Shown: positions 20,657 through 32,102 of the stretch, in pieces
Numbering within the stretch: the first letter of the stretch is position 1
How the letters are laid out: each line of letters begins with the position of its first letter
NCBI RefSeq assembly: GCF_963675165.1
Contig: NC_087379.1
Location: 4,031,442-4,095,441 of the forward strand
Length of the DNA: 64,000 nt
Origin: Halichondria panicea
Taxonomy: Eukaryota; Porifera; Demospongiae; Suberitida; Halichondriidae
Direction of reading: 5' to 3'
Program-made: the position numbers and the translations under genes
Notes under the pieces: model-generated
Told to the model about the DNA's origin: nothing
Seen by the model: the letters and a program-made list of their open reading frames with translations, nothing else
Database searches by the model: none

Positions 20657-21138
20657 CCATGTCTGTAACTTTGATAGTGAAGAAATACTCGATCTATAAA
20701 ATAATAATGAGGCATGGTATTGGGTATAGTCTCATGAATCAGCCGCCGTTCGTTTGACAACGGCGGCTGATTCATGAGACTAGGTGTTGGGCATGCATGG
20801 GGGCGTATGGATATATCATTTTAGATATAACAACTAGCTCTGTTATTGGGCTCGTATACTTTTGTACTGCAACATCATTTTATACCTATGTGTAATTATT
20901 TACTCCCAGAGCCTAAGTATACTGTACAAATATCCATCACTAACTGTTTGAGTTCCCTGATGGAGGGGCTGATGTACACACTATAATTATAGCTACTCAA
21001 TGGAGAGCACCCCTTTAATTAGCGGAATATCATGCACCAACAAGTTAATAATGCAGTTTAATAATAATTGGAATCAGTTTGGAAGACATAATATATTATA
21101 TAGAAACTAGACAGTTATGTAATACAGCTTCGTATATT
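20657..21138. other. Convergent intergenic stretch between DUOXA and the VWC/TIL gene
   Basis: The 482 bp between two convergent stop codons hold both 3' UTRs and the hairpin listed separately. The rest is AT-rich with no coding signal seen. Confidence 0.5.
20728..20781. repeat. Perfect 23-bp inverted repeat (hairpin) after DUOXA
   Basis: AGTCTCATGAATCAGCCGCC and three further bases pair exactly with the downstream arm across an 8-nt loop (CGTTTGAC), 71 nt past the DUOXA stop. A partial relative, AGTCTCATGAATTAGCCGCC, is at 34085. It could form a stable hairpin in the DUOXA 3' UTR, or it is a minimal foldback element. Confidence 0.8.
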
Positions 21139-24100
21139 TTATCCTTTAAGTGGACAGGGATAGCGATAGCATCTGAAGTTGTCTTCAGTCTGATCAGCAG
21201 TCTGTGGCAAAGTAAAACGACATGCAGGACATTGATGAATGATTGCCTATAATTATATCAATGGCAACTGACACCCAACTTTGAAGTCTTTAGCTGCTCA
21301 AGTTTTAGCATCAGAATATTACTAATAATTCATTTACACATCGAAGTTCACTCAAAACAACTTACATCTTCATACTCTCTGGCATCTGCCCTCCCAATAC
21401 AGTAGGCCCATCGTTTATAGCATCTTACACTGGAAATTGGACCGCCACATAACGGGCAATAACCAGGAAGTGGACGTGGCTCCTCAGAGAAGTAGCAAGC
21501 CGAGCAAAATGTGAACTGGCAGGTACCAGTACATCCTGGAATCTCACGAGGACCAGGCCTGAAGAGAGAAAAGAACTTTGTGTTAGTGGATTGTGCATGA
21601 TCAACGTTCATTCAGTAAATTGATCAGACAATAATTATGATCTGTAAACTAAACTAAACTAAACGGTGTGACTCTTTAACAATGCCTCAGTTGAATATTA
21701 CTTACTTCCAATGAAGCCAGGAACGGGTCTAAACCAGTTGGTATATATAATGATGAATACTTAACACTGTATTAGTCAGTGGAATGATCCGAAGAGATTA
21801 TAACCTGACTTACATGGTACACTTAGCCCATTTGTTCCTCTTACAGAATGCAGCAGTGCATACTGGTGGACAGTTGTCTACGAAAGAAAAGAATGATTCA
21901 CATGATACAACATGGTCAACAAACTTGCACTCTCACAAGTTAAAGAAAGGCTGCCTGTCGTCTTTTAAGTATACTGGGGGAGGAACTACATGCACTTACA
22001 AACTACAGATTCCCGTAGGAGAATAGGTACTACCTATTATTCCATTATCTTGTTACATGTAATTTCAAAATCGATTTGTAATGCTGTGAATCTCGAGAAT
22101 CACTTTAGATTAGCTACAGTCAGTTAATATTATTGTACAATCAAAACTAGCTAGGAGGCACTCAATATATATGTACCTGGGCACTGATCACGTGGGACAC
22201 ACTCATTCTTCTTCTCATCAATAACCTGTCCTGCAGGACACTCACATCTTGCCACACACTGACGTGTGCAGATAGGGTTGGGGGTGGTGCAGTTAGCAGG
22301 ACAGGCTGACCCGCACTCCTTGAATATCTGGCCTTTGACTGGACACTCTGCCGGAAAAAATGGTCAGGAGTGAATTAATAAAGCAATCAGGGGTTTACAA
22401 AGTAAACATAACCAAAAAAGTACGTTTATGATTTCATCATCATTCTTACTACATGTGTCAGTGACTTCTTTCTTTCCAATGAAGAACCTAGCATTGCACC
22501 CTCCACAGAAATCAGCTACACAAACAGCATCTGGGTGGGCGGGGCAGGTTGCGAACATGCAGGGGTCAGCAAAACAGGAGACGAGGGGCTTGTCAGGTGG
22601 GCAGGTAGGAGGAGGTGGAAGCTCAGTGGTAGGCTCAGCTGCATGATCAGCAATTGATATGTACATGGATGTAAGTAGTCAATTACATGACTTGGTATTT
22701 AAGAGTGTGTATACTTACGACAAGCTATGAGAGTACACACAATCGTATTGGGGCGAATGCAGCCACTGCAGTAAATACAAAAGACCACATCATGATTACA
22801 ATGCACTTCATCATAGATTCTGTCTAATGACCGGCACTGATTACCGATTATTGTGGTCCCTATGGATAATCATCACTCACCAATTGTTGCAGCCATCACC
22901 AGCAGGGAAGTTATCACCAACTTCATATATGACCTCGCCTTGAACACACACATCAGCTACATCACAGTGCGTACAAATGTATTAAAACGATATTACTATT
23001 TATTTATATCAACTTACGACATGCGATCTCTGTGCAGGCTATTTGGCCACCAGCTTGACATGTACTGCATGTAAATTATAGGCAAAATAGCAAGGTACAC
23101 AAAATGTTGTTATAGTGCCTCGCATACCATGTGTTGCACTCGTCTCCAGCAGGAAAGGTATCTCCTACTTGGTAAGTTACACCGTCCTTGACACATACTT
23201 CAGCTGCATGTATGGGCAGCAAATAGTGAAACAGTAGAATATAAGCCTAGCAGTATATTGTATACAGTAAGCTTTAAAGTAATACTTAATGGTTATCTGC
23301 AGTCTCTAAAAAACTACACTACACCACTGTAACATTACTACAGATTAACCATTAAACCTTCAGTCGAATGTGCTCAACATTGAAGAGCCAATATATGCTA
23401 TTACGTACATACCTGGGCACTGATCACGTGGGACACACTCATTCTTCTTCTCATCAATAACCTGTCCAGCAGAACACTCACATCTTGCCACACACTGACG
23501 TGTGCAGATAGGGTTGGGGGTGGTGCAGTTAGCAGGACAGGCTGACCCACACTCCTTGAATATCTGGCCTGTGACTGGACACTCTGAAAAAAGGGTCAGA
23601 AGTGAATACAGCAATCAGGGTTTACAATCATGTGTACCACAGTTATAAGTTCAGTCGTAATTAGATCTATACTAGCTAGAAACTATAGATGCAATAATTA
23701 TTTTTCACCATTACAGAGTTTAAAATTGACCATAATTATAAGCACAATATTTTTCTTACTGCATGTGTCAGTGACTTCTTTCTTTCCAATGAAGAACCTA
23801 GCATTACACCCTCCACAGTAATCAGCTACACAAACAGCATCTGGGTGGGCAGGGCAGGTCGCAAACATGCATGGGTCGGCAAAGCAGAAGACGAGGGGCT
23901 TATCAGGTGGGCAGGTAGGAGGAGGTGGAGGCTCAGTGGTAGGCTCAGCTGCATTAATTATTTGATATATAGGTACGTAGACATTGTAACACACTTGTCC
24001 TGACAATTAACACTGCAACTGCATAAAATAACCGAGTGGATGGTTGTATACTTACGGCAGAAAATCTTTGTACATGCGACTAATCCACCAGAGCTGCAGG

Positions 24101-24688
24101 TGCTGCACATGTATAGACAAATTTAGTATGATCTTGAAATACTAAGTGAATTGAACACACCATTTGTTACAGCCATCATCCGCTGGGAATACATCTCCAA
24201 CTTGATAGACATTTTCATTGTAGTTGCAAACATCTATTTCAAATTGTGTATAAAATAAGTGACTACCCTGAGGACTCAAACAAAATATACTATCACTATT
24301 TTCTACGGGCATCAGTGTACCAAAAACTACTTTTCAAACCACACAAATTTGTAGCTTCGTGTTGCATGCAAAACCCCGCTCAAAAGCGGCTAGCAGTTCA
24401 CCAAAAATACCTGCAGGAGGGCATGTGGGGCAGCACTGTCCATGGCCTGGTGGTATGGGATTAAGGCAGTCTGGGAAGGCACACAGTACAGTTGCACAGA
24501 TCGGTAGAAGGGGAGCTGGTTGAATACTGATGCATTGTCCTGTATTGAGAAAATAGTATACCATGCTAATGGCTATCTAAATAAAGAAAATTCAGACATT
24601 ACAATTATACTTAGCATGCAAACGTACCTTCAAAAACGAAGAGAAAAGACAAGTATAGAAGGCCGAATGCGCTCATATATGTCACCAT
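21139..24688 (-). CDS. Secreted multi-domain VWC/TIL cysteine-rich protein
   Basis: Fifteen exons (24688-24628, 24539-24411, 24233-24161, 24102-24056, 23948-23760, 23583-23413, 23203-23128, 23064-23018, 22956-22881, 22765-22719, 22638-22450, 22347-22177, 21877-21814, 21558-21366, 21201-21139) join in phase to 531 codons. Order: signal peptide (MSAFGLLYLSFLFVF); Cys module; VWC-like pair (VCNYNENVYQVGDVFPA then CTCSSGGLVACT); Pro-rich plus CFADPC module; TIL domain (CPVTGQIFKECGSACPANC ... CVPRDQCP); VWC pairs 2 and 3; second CFADPC module; second TIL; C-terminal Cys-rich exons (PPVCTAAFCKR, GTCQFTFCSACYF). TIL domains are often serine-protease inhibitors, and VWC domains bind growth factors or matrix. 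Exon phases repeat module by module, the mark of exon shuffling and duplication. Exon 13 was accepted because only it reconciles phase with exon 14. An upstream Met at 24688 adds four residues; 24676 is the alternative start. Confidence 0.85.
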
Positions 24689-25620
24689 TATTGCTTTGAC
24701 GGTGAAATCAAAGAGAAATGTTCATAAAAGCATGGTATGATTCTCTTTATATAGGGGTGCATGGTGGTTAGATTCGTTAACATGCAACGGAAGTGCAATG
24801 ATACGATGTTTTAAAACAGAACACCTCTAAAGACATGCTACCAGGTGTTCTAGTTTCAAGATAGGTGCTAAACCCACACACTGGACCAAATATAGATCAT
24901 TGTATAGTCTACACCTTATGATATTACCATGCAACCTAGAAGTTGATTGAACTGTGCAACAATTGTGCCTATTGTATTATGATATCACCTTTAAATGTGC
25001 CTAAATTGCATCATGCGATCATTCTATATTGGCAAAACAGTGAATCAATGTATATACACATTGTGTGGTTTCTGTGGATGACGTGTGTACATTTAGTGCA
25101 CACACATGCACCCCTTAATCTATATACATTTACACACATATATATGTACACCAGCATCTTCACATATAGAGACAAACAAACGAACTGCCAACTAAAGGTG
25201 CATTAAGTGCATAACAACAGCTTTTAGTGCCGTGGCATGAGCTGTACAATTCTGCTTGTGGTACCGCACGGTTTCAGAGACTCCTGACTATATAATGATG
25301 TGATATACTGTGCACGTGTGCGTGATGTACGTAGTTGGGATATACGGTAGCAAGAGGTAAAAGACAGCTGGTTTCAACAAAGGCCATGATTGTACGGTAC
25401 AACGCACTTGCATGCCCAAAACCTTTTTGCAACTTGCAATAAATTATAAACGGTATAAACGTAATTTGTGCATGGCATTATATAATTATACTCAGCAATT
25501 AGTTTTTAGGTGCAATCAAAAGAAGAAAAGTATGTACTACATGTACAAAGTAAGCAACATGCAGTCTATAACAAGAGAAACAAAGAAACAGAACAGTGAT
25601 TAATGTTGGTGTCGCAGCTT
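24689..25620. other. Intergenic stretch between VWC/TIL promoter and SAM-MOB 3' end
   Basis: Apart from the TATA box this 0.9-kb AT-rich stretch shows no coding exon or strong repeat. It holds many TGCATGCA/TACATGTA words that are common across the whole window. Confidence 0.5.
24745..24753 (-). promoter_or_regulatory. TATA box of the VWC/TIL gene
   Basis: On the minus strand the sequence reads TATATAAAG about 57-65 nt upstream of the start codon at 24688, the right distance for a TSS roughly 30 nt before the ATG. It is one of few clear TATA boxes in the window, in keeping with a regulated secreted product. Confidence 0.6.
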
Positions 25621-27987
25621 TTAAATTTTGTCCTTCTGCAGTATATATGATAGCAAGTCAATAATATAGTGGCAAATACATGTAGTGTGCATATAACAAA
25701 CTAGATATAGTCACAACTATAATTATAAACATCATGCAGACTGCATGCATACAATCAAAATCACACTTACCAATATTTGCAAATCATCTGACTTTACAAG
25801 CTTGAATTCCTTCACAAAGTAGTAGAAGTGCTTGTGGCATGAACTGAGCAAGTACATCTGAGGGGAAGAGAAATCAGTATCGAGTTCTACAACACAAAAA
25901 AGATTTCACCTTAGGTGGTTATAGTGCATGCCGGATATGGTATTATGAGGTTCGCATGCATGATGCAGACATACAAGTCATGTACATGCAATCATGACAA
26001 CCGTCTATGATAACTGCATGCATGAATGCCATAAAGAGCTAAACCCTTGGCTAGAGGTGTGGTTATATATGTATAGCACGTCTCATACATACATGTATAG
26101 ACAAATAATACGTAAGCCCAAGAGGAAAACCTATTATAGTGAGGGAAAGAGGGTGTTGCAATTTTATAACAAGAGGCTAGATCATGCAATAAACGCACTA
26201 TATACTTTATAGCAGCCAGGAGCCGAGTCAGAATACACATGCATGCAAACAGACAGACTAGTTATAACAGACAACCTATAATTGCAATTATGTGCAGAAG
26301 TGCATGCGTGGTGCCAATCCTAGTTAAGGCTTTAAAAAATTCAGCATCAATCACATACCACTTCTGATGGCAGTGAGCTAGAGTGGTGAATGAAGGCATG
26401 AATGAATACACGATATAACCGAGTCAGCATCTTCTGACACAGTGGAACAAAGTTTTTATGAAAGTCCATGTCTGCATAAAAGTATAACACACATGCATAT
26501 ATTAAGCCTATAAGCATGTAAACATGAATAAAGAAAGAACATGTCAAGTGTTGTTTATACTTTTTTATATACCTTCTACAGTGGGAAGTATGTATATACT
26601 CCATGTGGATTTTTTTCCTTACCCACTCTAACAGCCTTTCAACATACTGCAATACAGCGATTGAGTATACTCTAATATAAGGGAAAGAACTTACGTCTAC
26701 AGCAGAGAGTCGTAGAGGGCTTGTCAGCTCATCTGTCCAATAGTAAATAATGGTACCTGACATTAGGGGACACTTGCACTCATTGTAAACTACAGATATC
26801 ATGGCTGCAATTCGATGATGGAAATTCACCAAATTAACAGCTATCCAGTGGTTTAGATCAACATCTTTCGGACACTTGACTCCCTCTTGAGCATCAAAGT
26901 TTGAATCCTTCGCAGCCTGTTGAATTTAAGAATGAACCATTGGCAAGATATATATACGTACCATTGTAGACATAATTATAGCAGGGATCTGACTTAGTAA
27001 ATATAAAGGTTCAGAACTACTGTAAAACTATGAGTTTACAGAATATGAGGCAGTATACAGAGGATTGCAAATGCCTGTAATATAGAGCCTACATGTATAG
27101 CCTCGTCCCAAGATGATTTTTGTCTAATATTTATGGTTCGACCTAGCATTACATTAGAGAAAAATCAGCCTGGTGATACAGGAACATTTGACTGTAAATA
27201 ATTATTCTACAAATTGTGTGTCTAAATGCCTCTGGTTTTGATAGACTGTTGCAACACCACCCACTTTCAAGAGTTCACTTTGGAAAGCCTCAGAGTTCCA
27301 TCTTTTCTTCTGAGATGAGCTTCCAGTATCTTGGGATGACACAAACTGGTTTATGCCCTTTTCCTTTGAATTAAGACACAGCCTGTACGTCAGAAAAGAC
27401 TGAATTCTAAACGATGTACATTACAGATAATGTAAATCTTAGTACGGACGAAATCAATGAAGTACAATAGTCTCAGCTAGATCTAGATCAAAAACATGGG
27501 CCAAACTAGCTGCTCTACAGTTAACGATTATTATTGTGATTATGTGCTGTCTGTAAAGTACTTCAAGGCACTTTCACAGGTGTTACAATGTATATACATA
27601 CGATGGCACAGCATACTAATTTACTTCCTGGACAAGCCTAGTCAGCAGCAGATGACCCCCCATCCCAACTCCTAGCTTTGTGATGATCTAGTCCTCCAAC
27701 ATTAGAAAAGACTGACCAGTAAATCCATTCTCTACAGAACAGTAGCAGTTCCTTTAAACAAGACTAGCTAGGACACACGTTGCAATTGTCATACAATATA
27801 TATATATAGTATGCTTCTATGTTACAATGCTACCAGTACGGTTACGTAAACAGAGTTTAAGACAACTTTACATGTACACATGCACGTACGTATATAGAAT
27901 CAGTATTCCAGTACCTTCAAATAATTTGCAATCTTTCTTCGAAATTCCTTTGTTCAGTAACCACACCTTCAGTTCCTCACAGTCCAT
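25621..27987 (-). CDS. SAM domain - MOB domain fusion protein with one in-frame TAG
   Basis: Exons 27987-27915, 27731-27625, 27363-27265, 26916-26695, 26646-26580 (donor unsure), 26471-26359, 25857-25771 and 25635-25621 join in phase. Residues 1-60 form a SAM domain (MDCEELKVWLLNKGISKKDC, ENGFTGQSFLML, KLGVGMGGHLLLTRLVQE). Residues ~93-260 match MOB proteins, closest by eye to MOB3 (DVDLNHWIAVNLVNF, CPLMSGTIIYYWTDE, YVERLLEW, LTRLYRVFIHAFIHH, SCHKHFYYFVKEFKL). MOB proteins bind and activate NDR/LATS kinases; SAM domains oligomerise. A TAG at 27690-27688 interrupts the SAM domain, although both sides stay in frame and in register. The gene is therefore a recent pseudogene, a null allele, or a sequence error. 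The MOB segment between YVERLLEW and HKNF is divergent: the best phase-compatible donor is GTAGAA at 26579, and a stronger GTAAGG at 26622 does not keep frame. Confidence 0.7.
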
Positions 27988-28326
27988 AGAACATCGAAAC
28001 TTACTTTCATTCAAAGTTGCCACGGTAGTGTTGGAAAAGTTTGATAATTGATGACCACCTTGTGAATTCCATAGATTCTGAGTGCCTATACGTACACCAT
28101 GTATTGCATATGTACAGTCATGTATCTTGTATACGCACTATCTGATGTAATTTTAGGACTGAAGTTGTTCACCTCATGCACAATGACGTAATAACTAAGG
28201 TGTTACAGTAGTGTATACTGACTGTGTGGTGCACGTAGTTCATTACATCACATTCATAGAGCTCAGAATCTGTTGTTAGGGGGATGGATTGATGCATGTA
28301 CACATAAATCTCACCATATGCCTTCT
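27988..28326. other. Intergenic stretch between SAM-MOB and metzincin genes
   Basis: This holds the SAM-MOB promoter region (its ATG is at 27987) and the metzincin 3' UTR (its stop is at 28327-28329). No clear TATA box and no repeats were recognised. Confidence 0.45.
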
Positions 28327-31053
28327 TCAGTTCAGATCAGTCAGAGAAGGGCCTTTGGGAAGATCCTCGCCTTTATGCCTTAGGTGAATACCCTTCAGGT
28401 ACTGCTTCTCTTTCCTGGTCAGGGATGGATGACAGTCAATGTTCTCGTACACTCGCAGATTTTTATCCCTGATCCAGTTTATGTCAAACCTAACAAACAC
28501 GAGCAGTGCATGTATCAATAAAATACTGGTTTGAACTCCTAACCAACAAAAACAGTGCCTTACTTGAGACCACTACATAGAACAACACTATAGATATACC
28601 TATCTCTTAACTCATTACAATTTGAGCCAGGCCACAATCGAGCGCATAATATTTTGCAAGCAGCCAACATTGCGAATTTTGTAAGTGCTTATATGACATC
28701 ACACCACAAATACCTCTAACAGTACTTGTGCATGGTATCACAATTCTTCCTGATCGATGCCACTGTGTCATATTTTCTGCTGATTTTCTTCATTCGCAAA
28801 ACATTGTAGTAATACGTACGATATAATTATTTAAGTGAACTATGTATATACAAGTACAAGACTGTTAGCGCTACTAAAATGCATGTGCCTACTCTTTCCA
28901 GATTGCTACACACAACCACATGCAGGAATTCATAGAGAAGGGAGATTCCCAGGGCGCCTCAAAATTAATGATGTCATAACAAAATGTATGATAAAAACGT
29001 CTACAATCTCTATTAAAAGAAGTACGTTACCGTATAGCGCGAAATTTTCGAGGCACTTATATTTTGTGGATTGGCCTCTAAAAGCATTTCGTTGCACAAT
29101 GTTCGCGGAATTACTGCTTACCGGAAGCCACGCCTTTAAATCTTTGCACGTTATAGCAGATTAAAGAACAATTTTCGTGGACTTAATTTGCGTGTAGGAT
29201 TGCTAACCCACAAAATCCGCGAAAATTAAGCCCCTCGAAGTTTCGCGCTATACGGGTTATATACTAATGGTTCGAAACACACAAAAACACCAGATAATCA
29301 TTTCGTAAAACACGTTTCCGGGGAATGACTCCTGAACCCCCCAAATTAAACACTTCCCCCCTCCTAGCTAAAAATCCTGTACAGTAGCCCTCAGTTTCCC
29401 GTTGCACGTAATGCTGTTTTTATGGACTAAAATGCAAACTGAACAATTATAGCGTGATACACACACCACCCACACCCGCTCATTGTACTCACAGACTCAC
29501 CAGTAGTGCATGATGCTGTTGGGGTCATAGTCCGATCTCGCCACGTCCAAATGGGTGTTACCTTTCAGCCTCGACCAGTCCTTTAACTGAGCTAATCGCT
29601 TGTCCTCCTTTATACTGCCAAGATCGAAGTGTTTCTCCAAGACGTCCCAAAAATCAGAGCGCTGATGTTCGTGCTCTAATCCCAAAGCATGCCCAAACTC
29701 ATGAATGACCAAGCTTCTTTGGATGTCAGGAGAGTGGGCTCTGAGGCTCAACACCATTGTGGGTTTCTCCAAATCGGTGACGTTCATAGCATCTGTTCCA
29801 ACCATTGATCAGCATCCTTCACCATCTAAGATGAAATTTTACTCAGCCTGTCAAAGGTCTGACTACGGTAGTGAGCATAATTTATGTACGTGTACGTACC
29901 TGAAAACTTTACTCTTATCTGAGCCCTGCCATCATTGATTACTGTCATATCAAACACTGGAATAGGGAGTTCCATCGAAGGGTTCCACATTTGAGCCCAG
30001 CCCATTATGTTGGTAACATTTATAGGTACTCCTTTGTGCATCCAATTGTCGACAACATCAGGATTCAGGAAGTAGACTTTCAATTTCTCATGTCCTATCC
30101 AGATCTTGACCCTGTGGACGGTAAGCTCCAGCTGCCCCGGACTCACGCTCTTCCGGCTTTTCATTGGCAATCACCGAGGGAGCACTTGCACATACTGGGA
30201 TCATCTAATTATGTGGATATAAATTAAATGACTTAACCAACTGAAGGTATATTTAGTTGACGCCTGAGGCGTACATGTAATAGGCATCCAGAAGGTTCCA
30301 AAACAATGCAAATATCGAGGTTGTGGTCTGTAACCTTGACGCCACGTAGCCTATAGATGCTAGTCTAGCAATGTAATAACCTAATGAATGGAGACAGTAA
30401 AAGCTCATATTAATAAATCAATATTTGCATATTATGGTAGCTACGTAGGACAGTATAGCAATCCTGGCTGGAAGCCACTGAGGCGATTTTCTGGAAATAG
30501 AAGTCCCCGTGTGTCATCTAAAAAGCTGGATATAAATACTATTTTCATCATGCTGAGTTCATAAAACCGTTGTAAAGCAAAGTCAATGGACCGGGCAGGG
30601 CGCTATCTATCTGGTTTGATATAGATAACGCCCTTCCATTTGATTGGCGGTGGTTTTTCAGCATGGTGATTATCCAGTTTTTTAGACATACAACACAAGC
30701 GACTTTTAGCGACTAGATAAGTATAGAATTTGTAGTGATTGACTTTCCAGGTGTGGTTTTAGCAGTTTCATTAGATATATACACGTAAAGAGCTTGTAAA
30801 GATGAAGCTAACTCACCTCTGACTTCAAGACAACTTTCAATCTGCAATCATTACAAATATCCTTGTCAGAGCTCAAGTCAGTGAACTCCTGACTCTCATC
30901 ACTCCAAGCCTTGAGGCAAACAATCTCATTGTCTCCGAGGTTGAATTCTCTCTTGACACTCTCTAATATGTCCTGGTGGGTGTTTCCAGAAAGCTGAAGT
31001 CTTTTTTCTTTGCCTTGAACACATACTAGCACCACTGTATTCATTCCTGCCAT
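28327..31053 (-). pseudogene. Metzincin (astacin/matrixin-like) metalloprotease with PB1-like N-terminal exon; in-frame TGA
   Basis: Exon 31053-30817 encodes MAGMNTVVLVCVQGKEKRLQ ... LKAWSDESQEFTDLSSDKD, a ubiquitin/PB1-type beta-grasp pattern. Exons 30131-29900, 29825-29501 and 28489-28327 encode a zinc protease: NIMGWAQMWN, AQIRVKFS, zinc site HEFGHALGLEHEH and Met-turn SIMHYW, ending CHPSLTRKEKQYLKG...DLN. After exon 30131-29900 ends in phase 1, the next exon reads DGEGC then TGA (29811-29809) then SMVGTDA. Metzincins have Trp there, so one base change (TGG to TGA) breaks the frame. The acceptor at 30131 lacks a pyrimidine tract and the linker to the beta-grasp exon may hold another lesion. 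No signal peptide or cysteine-switch propeptide is seen. The gene is called a pseudogene because of the stop; polymorphism or sequencing error is possible. Confidence 0.68.
29029..29256. repeat. CCGTATAGCG-type MITE, copy 1 (metzincin intron)
   Basis: Terminal inverted repeats ACCGTATAGCGCGAAA and TTTCGCGCTATACGG bound a ~228-bp element. Related ends occur at 38137-38348 and 40295-40504, all with CG-containing arms unlike the AT-rich surroundings. Confidence 0.8.
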
Positions 31054-31387
31054 GACAATAATGTCAAATCTATCTCTATCTGCGGCCTGTTCTCTAGACG
31101 ACCGTACTCTTGGTTGTATGTTTTGCCATAGATACAGTTTACACAAGAACACAACAGTTTACACACAAGAAAACATTATAATCACTGCATAATAATAATA
31201 ATAATAAAGTGTCAAAATAATTTTACATGCAACTATTGCTTGGGCTCTCGCCTGCAGCTTTGCACTAATTAAAAAGTGCGAGCTGTGGTTCTAGCTGTCT
31301 CGAGGATACTTAAGTGTTGATCTGACAAACTACACCCAAAACTTCATATCCGGCCGTAATAAACGTACATTGAAAACCTGGTTTGGG

Positions 31388-31566
31388 GCTAGTTGGGCGT
31401 GGCCCGATCGCGTCCCTGATGGGAGGTCGGGTTGCAAGCTTATCTTTATGCGGAAGTGTAACCAACTTAACCACGTGAAAAATGCTGCAATAATGATAGG
31501 GCGCCCTACAGTGGCGGCAGAACAAATCCGAGATAAGCTTGCAACCCGATCTCCTGTCAGGGACAG
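31388..31566. repeat. GGGCGTGGCCCG-family inverted-repeat element, divergent copy
   Basis: The left arm GGGCGTGGCCCGATCGCGTC...GGGTTGCAAGCTTATC pairs with the right arm GATAAGCTTGCAACCCGATC...GTCAGGGAC around a ~90-bp core. It is related to the longer copy at 31760-32102. The long reading frames here come from the GC-rich arms and are not coding. Confidence 0.65.
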
Positions 31567-31759
31567 TCCAACTATAGGTTGGGGCAGCCAGTAATGGCTA
31601 GTAAGGAATAGGAGTGCTAGAGTAAACAACGGAACTTCGAACAACACCGATTTTCGAACGATTTAGCACCACGGTAAGCAAAAACAAACAGCGTTATGCA
31701 GAATCTGACCCCGCTACACAAGCCGACTTACATGCCTTAGGAACAAGCTGGGTTGAATT

Positions 31760-32102
31760 AGATGGGCGTGGCCCGCCTCCAACAAGGGAGACGGGTTGCA
31801 GCCCTATCTAGCATTCGTTCTTGCTGCAGAAAAACATGCAGCACCAATCAGATTGCAGACTGCCTACATTACGTAAGCAGTTTGCATTCAGGAATGCATA
31901 TGCACTAATCAGATTGTATAACCCTTACGTAATGCATTTTTGTTGGCTTCCCAGCCCCTCCCCTCTCTGCAGCAAGCTAAGCTTTGTGGTTAGAGGCGCG
32001 GCTAATATAAATGATATTCATAGTTAGTACGTGATGCAGCAGAACGAATGCTAGACAGGGCTGCAACCCGTCTCCCTTGTTGGAGGCGGGCCACGCCCAT
32101 CT
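31760..32102. repeat. GGGCGTGGCCCG-family MITE, intact copy
   Basis: Arms of about 60 bp begin AGATGGGCGTGGCCCGCCTC and include GACGGGTTGCAGCCCT and GCATTCGTTCT; the right arm is the near-perfect reverse complement ending GGGCCACGCCCATCT. The 343-bp element has no transposase. Partial copies are at 44930-44975 and 45075-45143. Confidence 0.8.

Noticed and set aside
21699-21732. Possible 23- or 27-nt mini-exon (VPGFIG) in the VWC/TIL gene
   Set aside because: The strong GTAAGT donor breaks phase with the next exon, and the neighbouring exons already join in phase without it.
26347-26832. Single long MOB-like minus-strand frame as one exon
   Set aside because: The frame reads through at least one intron; conserved MOB blocks are separated by non-conserved residues with splice sites, so a multi-exon model fits better.
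31330-31647. Minus-strand hydrophobic frame of about 105 codons
   Set aside because: It lies in the GC-rich arms and core of an inverted-repeat element, with no homology or splice support.
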